In this document: piece by piece, positions 37,964 through 47,127 of the stretch | How positions within the stretch are numbered: position 1 is the first letter of the stretch | How the letters are laid out: every line of letters begins with the position of its first letter | From: Bin87 sp965204395 | GTDB lineage: Bacteria; Chloroflexota; Dehalococcoidia; Lucifugimonadales; UBA3495 | DNA: 64,000 bases | Direction of reading: 5' to 3' | NCBI GenBank assembly: GCA_965204395.1 | Contig: OZ241987.1 | Coordinates: 1,054,001-1,118,000, forward strand | Translations under genes and position numbers: made by a program | The notes under the pieces: model-generated | Database searches by the model: none | What the model saw: only the letters and a program-made list of their open reading frames with translations | Told to the model about the DNA's origin: nothing

Positions 37964-39456
37964 ACCCCCGACCCGGCCAGGCTGCCCGTAAGCAAACCAT
38001 CGTAGATCTTCAGGTCAGGCTGACCCACCAGGGTGAGCGCCGGAGCCTCGGGCACCTTGGGTTCGGCCAGGTCCCGCACCTCGGCGTAGTCGAAGGGCTG
38101 ACCGGCCTCCAGCAGCAGCGACAGCGCGCTGTCCACCGTGGCTTCCATGGTTTTCGCCGCCAGGTGCAGGATCCGCACATACTCCACGTCGGCACGCTCA
38201 CCCCGCCACTCTCTGAGGGCGTCGTAGGCCAGCCGGAAGTGCATGGTGGGAAACAGCTGCTCTCTGAAGCGGTAGCGGGCAAAGGCTCCCGGCTTGCGCA
38301 CCAGCGAGCCGATGACATGGCGGTAATTGACGCCGGTTTCCCCCTCACCATGCACCCGGGCCATGCGTTCCACCAGGTGGCCCTTGTAGTACACTTCCAG
38401 ATGATCGGAGTACAAGCGGATCTTTACCTCCTTGCCAATGAGCCGAGAGGGGACGCTGTAGGTCCGTCCGGCTGCTTGGATGGTGCTCCACTTGCGCACC
38501 TTGGAACGGTAGTTGACGTATTCCGGCAGAGGGGCTGGGGGCAGGGGCCGTAGGCAAGCCATTTCCTGCTCCAGCTTCCCCATCACCAGGCGATTGCGCT
38601 TGGCCACCATCTCCTGGACGAATTGGGCGTAGTCGTCGTCGGTGTGGAAATCACGGCTGCCGCGGAGGATCAGCGCCTGGTCCACAGCGTCCTTCAAGCG
38701 GTAGTGGGCGTGCTCGGCGACGCCGTTTTCGTGGCTCTTGCCGCGATTGATGCGGGTGGAGCGGAGACCGTAATGCTCCAGCAGGGCCGCGTAATTGTCG
38801 TTTAGCGCCCTGGCTCGGCTGCGCCGTATCTCGTGGGTGAGGGCGGCGGCATTGTCCGAGCGCACCACCTCTGGGACGCCGCCCAGGGTCCAGAGGGCGG
38901 CCTGCAATCCCTGCTGCAACGCCAGGAAGGTCTCGCCGGCGGCGACCTCTGCGTAGCGCCAGCCCGAATGGCTGAGGATGAGCTGGAACAACAGGTGGGG
39001 ATAGGGCTCACCAGCGATGGTAACTCCCAGGGCGCTGCCATGGGTGAAGTCGATCTGGGCCTCCCGTCCCGGCGGATGCTCCTGGGGGAAGTACACCTCC
39101 TGATCGGGTCCATTGAGCGCCCGCCAGTCTTGTAATCGTCGTTGCAGGGTGCGCAACTGGGACGCACTGAACCGGCCGGGATGCTGCTCCTCCAGCCACT
39201 CGATAATTGTCGTTGCTTTCAGCCGGCCCGTGGGATCGCCACGCAGCAGGGGCTCAATCTCCTCTTCCCAAACCCCGTCGAAGGGGTCGGACCGGGTGCG
39301 CCACCAGCGCTCCTGTTTCGTCTCCGACGGCAACGGGCCACTCTGCCATTTGCGCGCCGAACGCACGCTCATTCCGGCCATGGCCGCCGCCGTTTCCTGT
39401 GTCTTTCCTTCCATAAGTTTCTGCCTCAATAATGCGACTTGTCGGTCCTTGATCAA
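37954..39456 (-). CDS. istA: IS21 transposase IstA
   Basis: 500 residues. The N-terminal HTH (TQETAAAMAGMSVRSARKWQ) is followed by an rve core with REAQIDFTHGSALGVTI (first Asp), PEVVRSDNAAALTHEIRRSR (second Asp) and KSHENGVAEHAHYRLKDAVD (Glu region), then the DUF4158-like beta domain (RLIGKEVKIRLYSDHLEVYY). It is complete and probably active with istB. Confidence 0.95.
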   Translation of the reverse strand: MIKDRQVALLRQKLMEGKTQETAAAMAGMSVRSARKWQSGPLPSETKQERWWRTRSDPFDGVWEEEIEPLLRGDPTGRLKATTIIEWLEEQHPGRFSASQLRTLQRRLQDWRALNGPDQEVYFPQEHPPGREAQIDFTHGSALGVTIAGEPYPHLLFQLILSHSGWRYAEVAAGETFLALQQGLQAALWTLGGVPEVVRSDNAAALTHEIRRSRARALNDNYAALLEHYGLRSTRINRGKSHENGVAEHAHYRLKDAVDQALILRGSRDFHTDDDYAQFVQEMVAKRNRLVMGKLEQEMACLRPLPPAPLPEYVNYRSKVRKWSTIQAAGRTYSVPSRLIGKEVKIRLYSDHLEVYYKGHLVERMARVHGEGETGVNYRHVIGSLVRKPGAFARYRFREQLFPTMHFRLAYDALREWRGERADVEYVRILHLAAKTMEATVDSALSLLLEAGQPFDYAEVRDLAEPKVPEAPALTLVGQPDLKIYDGLLTGSLAGSGVCG

Positions 39457-39600
39457 AATCCGGCACCTCCGTGCCGGATGGTTTTACCCAATCCTGACCG
39501 GCAAAAATAGTCGACGTCAGCGGCATTCCTTATTGTCGTTAATCAAACGCGCCCACAACGCGCGGATCGCGTCTCGACGACCGATCGCAACTACCCCTAG

Positions 39601-41487
39601 AAAGCTGGCCGGAAAGCCTGGCTGATGGAGTGGCGGGTTATACTCCGGGCCAGCTGAGATAACGGGGTGAAGTGAGACCATGCTGGGCGAGCGATCAGAC
39701 CAGAGGGGTCTGTGGGAGGCGGACCAGTTGTACCTGGACCTGGTGGGCCGAGACACCTTCTATGGGCTGTTGGCGTCATTGCGGGGCCAGTTGTTCCGCG
39801 ACGCGGACTTCGCCGAGTTGTACTGCCTGGACAATGGGCGGGTCAGTGTGCCGCCCAGCCTCCTGGCCACGGCGCTGCTGTTGCAGACCCACGACAAGGT
39901 CAGTGATGCCGAGGCCAAGGCCAGAGCCGATTTCGACATCCGGTGGAAGGTAGCGTTGGGGATTGAGATCGAGGATCGGCCTTTTGCCAAGAGTACGCTG
40001 CAGGTGTTCCGCGCCCAGTTGATCCTGCACGACAAGGTGCGCGAGGTGTTCGAGCAGAGCCTGCGACTGGCGCGGGAGGCCGGCTACCTGAAGGGCAAGC
40101 GTGGGATGCGGGTGGCCATGGACACGACGTACATCCTGGGTCGTGGGGCAGTGAAGGATACCTACAATCTTCTGGCCGACGGCATCGTGAAGCTGATGCG
40201 GGCGCTGGCGGCAGTGGAGGGTGTTCCGGTGAGGCGCTGGGCCGAAGCCCACGGTTACAAGCGCTACGTGGGCAGTAGTGTCAAAGGTGAGGCGGCCATT
40301 GACTGGTCAAACCGTCGGGCGCGGCGGAGGCTTTTGGGACAGATTGTGGCGGATGCCGACCGGCTGCTGGAATTGGCCCGTCAGGCCCAGGACGCGTTGG
40401 ACGCCGACAGCGCCCAGGGGCAGGCGATAGTTGACGCGGCGGAGTTGCTGGGCCAATTACTGCTCCAGGACGTGAAGCGTGGTGGGGACGGCGACGGCGC
40501 TGGAGATGATGGCAATGCTGATGCTGACGGCGGGGTGAGCCTGAAAGAGGGAGTGAGCAAGGACCGGATGGTGTCGGTGCACGATCCGGAGATGCGCCAC
40601 GGCCACAAGAGCAAGCGCAAGCGCTTCGACGGGCACAAGGCAGCGGTGGTGGTAGACACCGACAGCCAATTGATCACCGCAGTGGACGTGCTGCCGGGCA
40701 ACGCTGCCGACAATCTGGGGGCGCTGGAGTTGGTGGAACAGAGCGAAGCCAGCGCGGAGATGGCGGTGGTGGAGGCCATGGGGGACACCGCCTACGGCGA
40801 CGGCGGCACCCGCCAGGCTTTCGCCCACGCCGGGCGCAAGCTGGTAGCCCGAGTCCCGGGTCGCCCCAACCGGAAGTGTTTCCCCAAGGATGACTTCGGC
40901 ATCGACCTGGTGGCCGGAAGCTGTACTTGTCCGGCGGGACAGATCACCCGCACCATCGTGCCGGCGGGGAAACGTACCGACAGCACTGGGACGGTGCATC
41001 GGCTGCAGGCCTTCCGGTTCGACGGCGCGGTGTGCCAGGGCTGTCTGTTACGGTCCCGATGCTTTACGACCAAAGGCATGAAGGGAAGGCAGGTGCTGAT
41101 CCACCCGCAGGAAGGCTTGCTACAAGAAGCCCGGGCGTTGCAGCAGAGCGCCGATTACGACCAGTACCGGCAACGGCGAGTGGTGGCGGAGCATCGACTG
41201 GCTCGACTGGAGCAGCTGGGCATCCGGCAAGCACGCTACTTCGGATGGGTCAAGACCAAGTTCCAGTTGTACCTGGCGGCCACGGTGGCGAACCTGACCC
41301 TGCTAGCGAACCAAATCGGTGTGGTCGGCAATCCTGACCATGACCCCGACAGCATCATCGCCACCGCTGAAATTGGCGGCAATCTCGGCGTGGATCACCA
41401 CCTGCTGCCAACCTGGATGCTGGCTTGGCTCAGGTCGCCAGCACTGGCGCTATCACTCTTCCCAACCAGGGCTTTCCGGCCCGCTTT
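39601..41487 (+). mobile_element. IS1182-family element inserted at CTAG
   Basis: Ends AAAGCTGGCCGGAAAGCC and (complement of the right tip) AAAGCGGGCCGGAAAGCC are inverted repeats. CTAG is present on both sides (39597-39600, 41488-41491) and the GTPase frame is restored if the element and one CTAG are removed, which defines a 4-bp target duplication. The right-hand CTAG supplies the transposase stop codon. Confidence 0.9.
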
Positions 41488-41491
41488 CTAG
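39680..41491 (+). CDS. IS1182-family transposase
   Basis: 603 residues, full length. Typical blocks: RDTFYGLLASLRGQLFRDAD, PPSLLATALLLQTHDKVSDA, RVAMDTTYILGRGAVKDTYN (first Asp), KRKRFDGHKAAVVVDTDSQL, VEAMGDTAYGDGGTRQAFA and the Cys-rich insertion CTCPAGQ / CQGCLLRSRCF. It ends RPAF with the TAG formed by target-site bases. The transposase appears functional. Confidence 0.93.
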   Translation: MLGERSDQRGLWEADQLYLDLVGRDTFYGLLASLRGQLFRDADFAELYCLDNGRVSVPPSLLATALLLQTHDKVSDAEAKARADFDIRWKVALGIEIEDRPFAKSTLQVFRAQLILHDKVREVFEQSLRLAREAGYLKGKRGMRVAMDTTYILGRGAVKDTYNLLADGIVKLMRALAAVEGVPVRRWAEAHGYKRYVGSSVKGEAAIDWSNRRARRRLLGQIVADADRLLELARQAQDALDADSAQGQAIVDAAELLGQLLLQDVKRGGDGDGAGDDGNADADGGVSLKEGVSKDRMVSVHDPEMRHGHKSKRKRFDGHKAAVVVDTDSQLITAVDVLPGNAADNLGALELVEQSEASAEMAVVEAMGDTAYGDGGTRQAFAHAGRKLVARVPGRPNRKCFPKDDFGIDLVAGSCTCPAGQITRTIVPAGKRTDSTGTVHRLQAFRFDGAVCQGCLLRSRCFTTKGMKGRQVLIHPQEGLLQEARALQQSADYDQYRQRRVVAEHRLARLEQLGIRQARYFGWVKTKFQLYLAATVANLTLLANQIGVVGNPDHDPDSIIATAEIGGNLGVDHHLLPTWMLAWLRSPALALSLFPTRAFRPAF

Positions 41492-42095
41492 GACACCAAT
41501 TGGAGACTCAGATGCATTTTTGCATCTTCGACTAGCACCGGAGGAAGGTTTCCTGCCTGCACGCGATGTGCTGATCGCTGACTGGCCCGGTGAGGTATTT
41601 CGAGAGATGCGTGACGATGTTCAGACAGTCAGGTCGCACCTACTCCTCCCGCGGGCCGACCACATTTCCTTCCTAGTGGACGGAGAGAGTTTGGGGAATT
41701 TGGAGTCCCGGCAAGAGGCCTACCACGAAGTCGACATGTTGATTCAAAGTATCCTGGATGCAGGGAGTTGATAGCGCAGAAAAATCAGTCATTTACACGA
41801 AGTGGGATGCAGCACTGAAAGGAAATGGTGCTGATGCGCTCGAAGATTTCACGAGTACGCACGAACTGCAACTCCGTAGTAAGTATGAATCGCGCTCAGG
41901 TGAAATTCGCTTCATAAGGACGGCGGCGCGTCCGATTCCTGGATCGAACTTGGCCCGAGGGAAGAACCTGGATCAAGTTCTCCGGACTTGGCTCGATTCC
42001 GCTCGGAGACCGGTAGTCTTGCCTCAGGCACAGGATCCCCAAGCTGTCCGTGAGTTTGATCGCTTTCGATCTTCGCGTAGACGGGAGGCTCTCTG

Positions 42096-42950
42096 ATGCA
42101 TCAGGGACTACTCGTAGGTCTTCCCGAGTCCGGCAAGACGACGTTTGTTGCAGCACTGTGGCATGTTATCGCTAGTCAGGAAGTAGAGGGAGCCCTAGCG
42201 TTAGAGATCTTGGATGCCCCTATGGAGCACCTGAACGAGTTGCGTGGGCGCTGGTTGCGGTTTGAAGAGACTTTCCGAACGAGTAGCAATGCTGAGAAGA
42301 TCACCACGATCAAAATAAGAGCTGGCGAAGGTGCCACGACTACCGAGATCGTCATTCCGGATCTTGCTGGGGAGTCCATCCAACGGGGTTTGATCGAACG
42401 CCGGTGGGAGACAAGCTTTGCAGAACTCGTGCGCGGCTCTTCCGGCGTGTTGCTCTTCGTTCATCCGGAGAAACTAAGCGAGTCGTGGCCCATCGCAGAC
42501 GCGATCGAAATTGCCGGCGAAGATGGGCGGACATACCCCAGCGCTAGCATGTCTGTAGATTCATCAGCAAGCGAATGGAGCCCAGACTCGATAGAGACGC
42601 AAGTAATGCTCGTTGACCTCCTCCAACTTCTTTGCAGTCACATCAAAAAGGAGCGTTTCAGGCTCGCGGTAATCATATCTGCTTGGGATCTGGTACACGG
42701 TAAGGAACTGCCGATAGAGTGGCTCGCCAAGGAACTCCCTCTGGTCAACCAATTCTTAATCAGTGCTCACTATCGACTCGATTTTCGCGTCTACGGAGTC
42801 TCTGCTCAGGGCGGCCAACTCCCCGACGACATTGACAGCCTTACAGGCTACTCAATAACTTCAGAACGGATTCAAGTTGTGCTAGACGGACTCCCGTCAC
42901 ATGACATCACCGCACCTATCCGGTGGGCCCTAAATGTTGATCGCGAGTAA
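42096..42950 (+). CDS. TRAFAC-type GTPase of the GTPase-associated operon
   Basis: 284 residues. The P-loop is GLPESGKT (8-15), a G3-like PDLAGE spans 88-93 with the Asp in the DxxG position, and SAWD (195-198) stands where the G4 base-recognition motif is expected. The long helical insert after the P-loop and the size fit the double-GTPase partner families described with GAP1/GASH proteins in bacterial conflict systems. ATG overlaps the upstream GTPase stop (TGATG) and its own end overlaps the next gene by 17 bp. It looks intact. In such systems the two GTPases are thought to act together; here the partner gene is disrupted. Confidence 0.82.
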   Translation: MHQGLLVGLPESGKTTFVAALWHVIASQEVEGALALEILDAPMEHLNELRGRWLRFEETFRTSSNAEKITTIKIRAGEGATTTEIVIPDLAGESIQRGLIERRWETSFAELVRGSSGVLLFVHPEKLSESWPIADAIEIAGEDGRTYPSASMSVDSSASEWSPDSIETQVMLVDLLQLLCSHIKKERFRLAVIISAWDLVHGKELPIEWLAKELPLVNQFLISAHYRLDFRVYGVSAQGGQLPDDIDSLTGYSITSERIQVVLDGLPSHDITAPIRWALNVDRE

Positions 42951-45114
42951 CGAGGGGACGAGCGGCAGCAACCCCATCCATGTTGGGCAAGCCCTGCACG
43001 GTTATCGGAACGGGCACGAGCTCCTAGCTACGTCGCACCGTCTGTCAAGAGATGCGTCACGGACCCTCCTCGAACTGTCCGACCTTTCCGGGCCTGCTGC
43101 TAGGACCCGTGGATTCGAGAGCTACATTACGGGGTATCCGGTGCCTGGTGAGCATGTCTACGCAATTGCTCGCACATGGCTGGCTACGGAAGGCGCCCGA
43201 CCCGGCTCAGTGTGGACCCACACGCTCCTCCTGACTCCCGAGCAACTCTCTACGGTCGACTTAGCGGATGTAACAAAGTGGTTCCGGAGACCTACGACAA
43301 TTGAGCAGGCATTAGGCTATGACCGCCCAATTAAGATTAGCCGAGAGGATATGCCCCAGGATCCCCGCGGAGTCCCGCCCTTCCCAGTGGCCGCGCACCG
43401 TGCCTGGGCAGAAGGGATGTTCGAGGCCCTTTATGGCAGCGATAGCGCGGCCTTCCCAATTCTCTTGCCTGCCGAGTCGTCAAGCGAGTACGAGCAGCTT
43501 GTGCTGCATGCTTGGTCACTCCAGTGGGCCGAGCTCCGTGGGCGTTTTTCGTTTTGTACAGGGGCCTTGTCCGCGCGTTATGTCGAAGGGCACCCGTTCG
43601 ACCTGCAAGTAGTACCGCAGGATCGCGCAGCTACGATTCAGCGATACGCCCCTCCTGGCACCTATGTCTTGATCGACGGGTCACGACGACCCCCAGGTTC
43701 GGGCACGTGGGACGATTACATCCCCTCCGATCACGATGGCATGAGGCGTGCTAGAACGTTCGTATGGCGGTTCGGGCCTGAGCTAACTCCGGAACGGCTC
43801 TCTCTTGGACACCTGGCACAACTCCGCTTACGGGCTGAAAGACTCTCGAACCGCGCGGAGTGGCAGGCCTTGCTGGAGGTATTAGGCGGCTGGTATCCCC
43901 AATCGTCGTCGGCTCCGAGGCTTAAGGAGTGGGCGTTGACCGAGTCGGCATCGAATCTCGTCGATCCGCTTACAGCCTTTGATAGGCTCTTAGTTCTATC
44001 TCGACTGGGACGCCAATCCGCATACCCTAAATGGCAGAGTTCTTTGGCCGACGCGTTCTTGCTTACGTCCTCGGCCAATGGACCGGAAGTCGGCGTAGAC
44101 CTGAGTGATATCATTGCTTTCGCCAGCACACCAGCACGTTTGGCGCTCCTTCAACTCTCGACGGAACACCTCAGTCCCGGCGCGTACGTCGCCCTAATCG
44201 AGGCGTCGCCAGACGACGTCGCGTTGAAATCCCTGGATCTCCGGCCCTCGATTTTAGGAGAGCCAGATATCTGGAGATCGGAACGCAGTAGACACCGGGC
44301 CCTGACATGGCTTCCTACGAGGGGCGACGACGGGACATTGATTGTCGCGGCAGTTCGAGCCATAGTGGCGGCGAATCAGCCAATTGGCCTTGGTGACCTC
44401 GTTGATCGCGCTGGAGTAATCGCGATCGACGCAGCCTTCGATGTGCTAGACGAAGGCGCAGAATTTGCTGAGTTGGGGCCGGAATGGATTGACAGCCTCC
44501 GCAGACATCCGAAACAGGGGATTTCTTGGTTGGCCAGGAGCCAGAGGCCGTCCGCTAAGCTTACTAGGCTTGTCTTGGACTGGCTTCGGCCCAGCGATTA
44601 CCGGCTACGTCCTCTTGGACATGATCGTTGGGTGCAAATCGTTGGTAGCGTGGACCCCCGCACTGCCGACGGCGCCTCGGTCCAAGCATTTGCACTCGGC
44701 GTGGGTTTCAATGATAGACGTCCGTCCGCGAGTTTGTTGGTTGCCGCAGTCTATCAGGCAGTTTACGACTTGGCCGTAGAGGGGCGACTGGACGAAAATG
44801 ACTGGAACAAATTGAAGGGTGTCTTCCCAGGGTCGCGGCGGGTGCTCCGGCGGCTAATTCGTGGCGACGGTTCTGGACGGGACCGAGTCCTCAGGAGGGC
44901 CATCGTCGAGGCCTTTGGTCAGAAAGGTTGGCCCATCACAAACTTCCTAGAAGCAGTCACCGACATGGCGGTACTGACTAGTGTCGTTACAGAGAACTTA
45001 CACACCAAGCAAGGCAAGGTGCTGCGTGGCCGACTCAACGCCAAGATCAAGAGAGGGGACCTTATCCTCAGCAGACCGCAGCGCACGGCGCTCAAGGCGT
45101 GGATCGATTCTTAG
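42934..45114 (+). CDS. GTPase-associated protein 1 (GAP1-N1-type)
   Basis: 726 residues. The N-terminus has the GAP1-N1 pattern: GQALHGYRNGHELLATSHRL, LLELSDLSGPA, ESYITGYPVPGEHVYAIART and RPGSVWTHTLLLTPEQL (about 11-110). The rest is mostly helical, matching the GAP1 middle and C-terminal regions. GAP1 proteins are encoded beside double GTPases in predicted NTP-dependent conflict systems and may be effectors or regulators. ATG 42934 overlaps the upstream gene by 17 bp. The TAG stop shares its last base with the left tip of an IS5 copy, so a few C-terminal residues may have been lost. Confidence 0.82.
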   Translation: MLIASNEGTSGSNPIHVGQALHGYRNGHELLATSHRLSRDASRTLLELSDLSGPAARTRGFESYITGYPVPGEHVYAIARTWLATEGARPGSVWTHTLLLTPEQLSTVDLADVTKWFRRPTTIEQALGYDRPIKISREDMPQDPRGVPPFPVAAHRAWAEGMFEALYGSDSAAFPILLPAESSSEYEQLVLHAWSLQWAELRGRFSFCTGALSARYVEGHPFDLQVVPQDRAATIQRYAPPGTYVLIDGSRRPPGSGTWDDYIPSDHDGMRRARTFVWRFGPELTPERLSLGHLAQLRLRAERLSNRAEWQALLEVLGGWYPQSSSAPRLKEWALTESASNLVDPLTAFDRLLVLSRLGRQSAYPKWQSSLADAFLLTSSANGPEVGVDLSDIIAFASTPARLALLQLSTEHLSPGAYVALIEASPDDVALKSLDLRPSILGEPDIWRSERSRHRALTWLPTRGDDGTLIVAAVRAIVAANQPIGLGDLVDRAGVIAIDAAFDVLDEGAEFAELGPEWIDSLRRHPKQGISWLARSQRPSAKLTRLVLDWLRPSDYRLRPLGHDRWVQIVGSVDPRTADGASVQAFALGVGFNDRRPSASLLVAAVYQAVYDLAVEGRLDENDWNKLKGVFPGSRRVLRRLIRGDGSGRDRVLRRAIVEAFGQKGWPITNFLEAVTDMAVLTSVVTENLHTKQGKVLRGRLNAKIKRGDLILSRPQRTALKAWIDS

Positions 45115-45675
45115 AGGGTGTGTGACAATGAGCTAAACGTGCAAGATGGGTTCTTGGGAAGAGGAGGTGAAGGTGGTTACGCTGGCGGCATGAGTGGAAA
45201 ACTTTACCCCAGCCCGCCAAAGGCGGAACAGACGCCCAGTGGGAGGAATTGGCTCCCTTGCTGCCGCCCGACACCACCAGGGGCCATCCCAGGACTACCG
45301 ACCTGCGTGAGGTGGTCAACGGGATTTTGTACGTGCTGCGCGGCGCCATTTCCTGGTCCGCCTGAGGGGGACTGCCTCATCCGCCAGAGGCGGACCCCCT
45401 GGGGCACGGTGTGGTGGTACTTTCGCAACTGGCGCGATGACGGTACCTGGGAACGGGTGGAAGGAGCCCTGAGGTCCCGGATTCGGGAGGCTGCTGGGCG
45501 GGAAGCTACTCCCAGCGCGGCCATCATTGACAGCCAGTCGGTGAAGACCACTGAAAAAGGGGGTCCAGGGGTTACGATGCTGGCAAAAAGGGTAGCCGGA
45601 CGCAAACGCCACATCGTGGTGGATACCATGGGGTTGCTGTTGGCAGTGGTGGTGTCAAGGGCGGCGGAAAGCCGT
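45114..45675 (+). mobile_element. IS5-family element remnant, copy 2 (left part)
   Basis: The left tip GAGGGTGTGTGACAA (45114-45128) matches the right tip of copy 1 in inverted form. The transposase N-terminus is out of frame in places (PLLPPDTTRGHPRTTDLREV in one frame, WWYFRNWRDDGTWERVEGAL in another) because of short palindromic inserts TCCGCCAGAGGCGGA and similar. Frame then reads TPSAAIIDSQSVKTTEKGGP, GRKRHIVVDTMGLLLAVV, and homology ends at about 45660. The catalytic C-terminal half is absent. Confidence 0.85.
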
Positions 45676-45755
45676 ACCACTCAGGGTGGTGCCTGACGGC
45701 CCGGGGCGGGGTGCGCCCCCATTGACGACGGTCCGGTATTGGCATCCGCGGGGCG

Positions 45756-46495
45756 CTAACCGGCGGCTGACCGCTCCGATACGGGCACCGCAGTGCCGCT
45801 TTGCCGACTGCCCCGGAGGCGGTAGCTCTCGCCGTTCATTTCCAGGATGTGCACGTGGTGGGTGAGGCGATCCAGCAGCGCGCCGGTGAGCCGTGCTGAC
45901 CCGAAGACCTCGGTCCACTCGTCGAAGGGCAGGTTGGTGGTCACCAGGATGGACCCCCGCTCGTAGCGCTGGCTGAAGACATCGAAGAGCAGTTCCGCCC
46001 CGGTGTGGGACAGGGGTACGAAGCCCAGTTCGTCGATGATGAGCAGCTTGAGCCGGGCCAGTTGGCGCTGCAGGTTGAGCAGCCGGCGCTCGTCCCTGGC
46101 CTCCACCAGTTCGTTGACCAGGGCGGCGGCCGTGGTGAAACCCACCGACATTCCCCGTTGGCAGGCGGCCAATCCCAGGCCCAGGGTGACGTGGGTCTTG
46201 CCGGTGCCGCTGTTGCCGATGGCGATGACGTTTTCACCCCGCTCGACGTACTCGCACCGAGCCAGTTGCATGACCAGTGGCTGATTTACCGAGGGGATGG
46301 CGGAGAAGTCGAAGGTGCCCAGACCCTTGGTGGCAGGGAAGCGCGCGGCGCGGATGCGGCGTTGCACCAGGCGCTGGTGTCGGTCGGTGACTTCCAGTTC
46401 GGCCAGGCTCAGCAGGTAGTCGCGATGGCTGACACCCTCGGCCGCGCACTGGGCAGCCAGCTTGCCGTACTCCCTGAGGACGGTTGCCGTGTGGT
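45756..46495 (-). pseudogene. IS21-type istB remnant (second lineage)
   Basis: Encodes ATVLREYGKLAAQCAAEGVS, RRIRAARFPATKGLGTFDFS, Walker A VIAIGNSGTGKTHVTLGLGL, Walker B LLIIDELGFVPLSHTGAELL and SILVTTNLPFDEWTEVFGSA, up to RLTHHVHILEMNGESYRL. The ATPase core is complete, but there is no clear start codon and no istA, so only part of the element survives. It differs from the istB at 37 kb. Confidence 0.85.
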
Positions 46496-46620
46496 CTCCA
46501 GGTCGTAACGTCGTCCCGCCCCTGCTCCCGCGCGTGGGGTGCCCACCATCGTGTGGTGGTCAGCCATTCGGAGGCAGCAGCTTCAACCATTGATTCGGTA
46601 CGTGTGGCCGTGTCGCACTA

Positions 46621-47124
46621 TCAGGGCAAGACCCCAATCAGGGAGAGCGTAATGACGATACCCAAACCGGCGTGAAGGATGCCGAACAGGATTGGAATCC
46701 ATCTTTCGATGGTCGTGACGGCCCGATAGGACTTGCCCTCGCCGTTGTCGGCCAACTCCCATTCGTACTCGTACATTGCCGCGGGTAAATGCTGCTCGAA
46801 CTCGTGAATCACGCCAAACTTGATGCGGTTCAGGTCGGCGTGCGACTTGATGATCAAATACCACAGCAAGGAGACGGGAATGCCTATGACGGGAATCAGC
46901 AGCGCCCAGTAACTTTGCCCGAATCCAGCGTACTGGAAGCCGTACAAGGCAACGAGGGCGACGTTGAGAGTGAGCAGGTACCGGCTTGAAGCCACACGCC
47001 TCCCGCTGACATTCTCCGCCGACTGGACATAGAGCTTGTATTGCTCCAGCAGGTCTGCATTGAATGATCCCCCGTAACTCTCGTCGGTGAATCGGACTAG
47101 ATTTCTGCCCTTTCCCCCAGGCAT
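46621..47124 (-). CDS. Two-TM membrane protein of RipA/SLATT type, candidate effector
   Basis: 167 residues. A soluble N-terminal helix region (LEQYKLYVQSAENVSGRR) leads into a TM hairpin (YLLTLNVALVALYGFQ and WALLIPVIGIPVSLLWYLII), then KFGVIHEFEQHLPAAMYEYE, YRAVTTIERWIPILF and a third hydrophobic stretch at the C-terminus. This matches the membrane proteins annotated as RipA-family octameric or SLATT-like, which often act as pore-forming partners of nucleotide-signalling sensors. It starts 3 bp after the stop of the TIR-like gene, so it belongs to the same transcript. Membrane topology is clear; the effector role is inferred. Confidence 0.72.
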   Translation of the reverse strand: MPGGKGRNLVRFTDESYGGSFNADLLEQYKLYVQSAENVSGRRVASSRYLLTLNVALVALYGFQYAGFGQSYWALLIPVIGIPVSLLWYLIIKSHADLNRIKFGVIHEFEQHLPAAMYEYEWELADNGEGKSYRAVTTIERWIPILFGILHAGLGIVITLSLIGVLP

Positions 47125-47127
47125 GGA

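Larger units (their letters stand above)
37147..39516 (-). mobile_element. IS21-family insertion inside the GTPase gene
   Basis: CTATTTTTGCCG (37151-37162) and CGGCAAAAATAG (39499-39510) are inverted repeats near the two tips. Further short repeats of the TCGTCGATTAG/GTCGTTAATCA kind lie inside or beside them, as is usual for IS21. Exact tips and target duplication are not certain. The element carries istA and istB, both intact. Confidence 0.8.
36886..42096 (+). pseudogene. TRAFAC-type GTPase (DO-GTPase-like) gene broken by IS21, IS1182 and a frameshift
   Basis: Exon-like pieces are 36886-37146, about 39517-39600 and 41492-42096. They encode the P-loop VPVGLAGVGKTTLLSEIYVR, GWSRTLHGFEQRC, then (piece 2) AHNARIASRRPIATTP, then (piece 3) TPIGDSDAFLHLRLAPEEGF, DVLIADWPGEVFREM (G3) and HISFLVDGE. 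The G4-type motif VIYTKWD lies in a +1 frame from 41758, so a one-base shift sits at about 41758-41771. Removing the IS1182 copy and one CTAG rejoins pieces 2 and 3 exactly in frame (TTPRTPIGDSD). It overlaps both its upstream neighbour and the next GTPase gene (TGATG). The intact ancestor was a signalling GTPase of the operon; it is now almost certainly dead. Confidence 0.85.
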
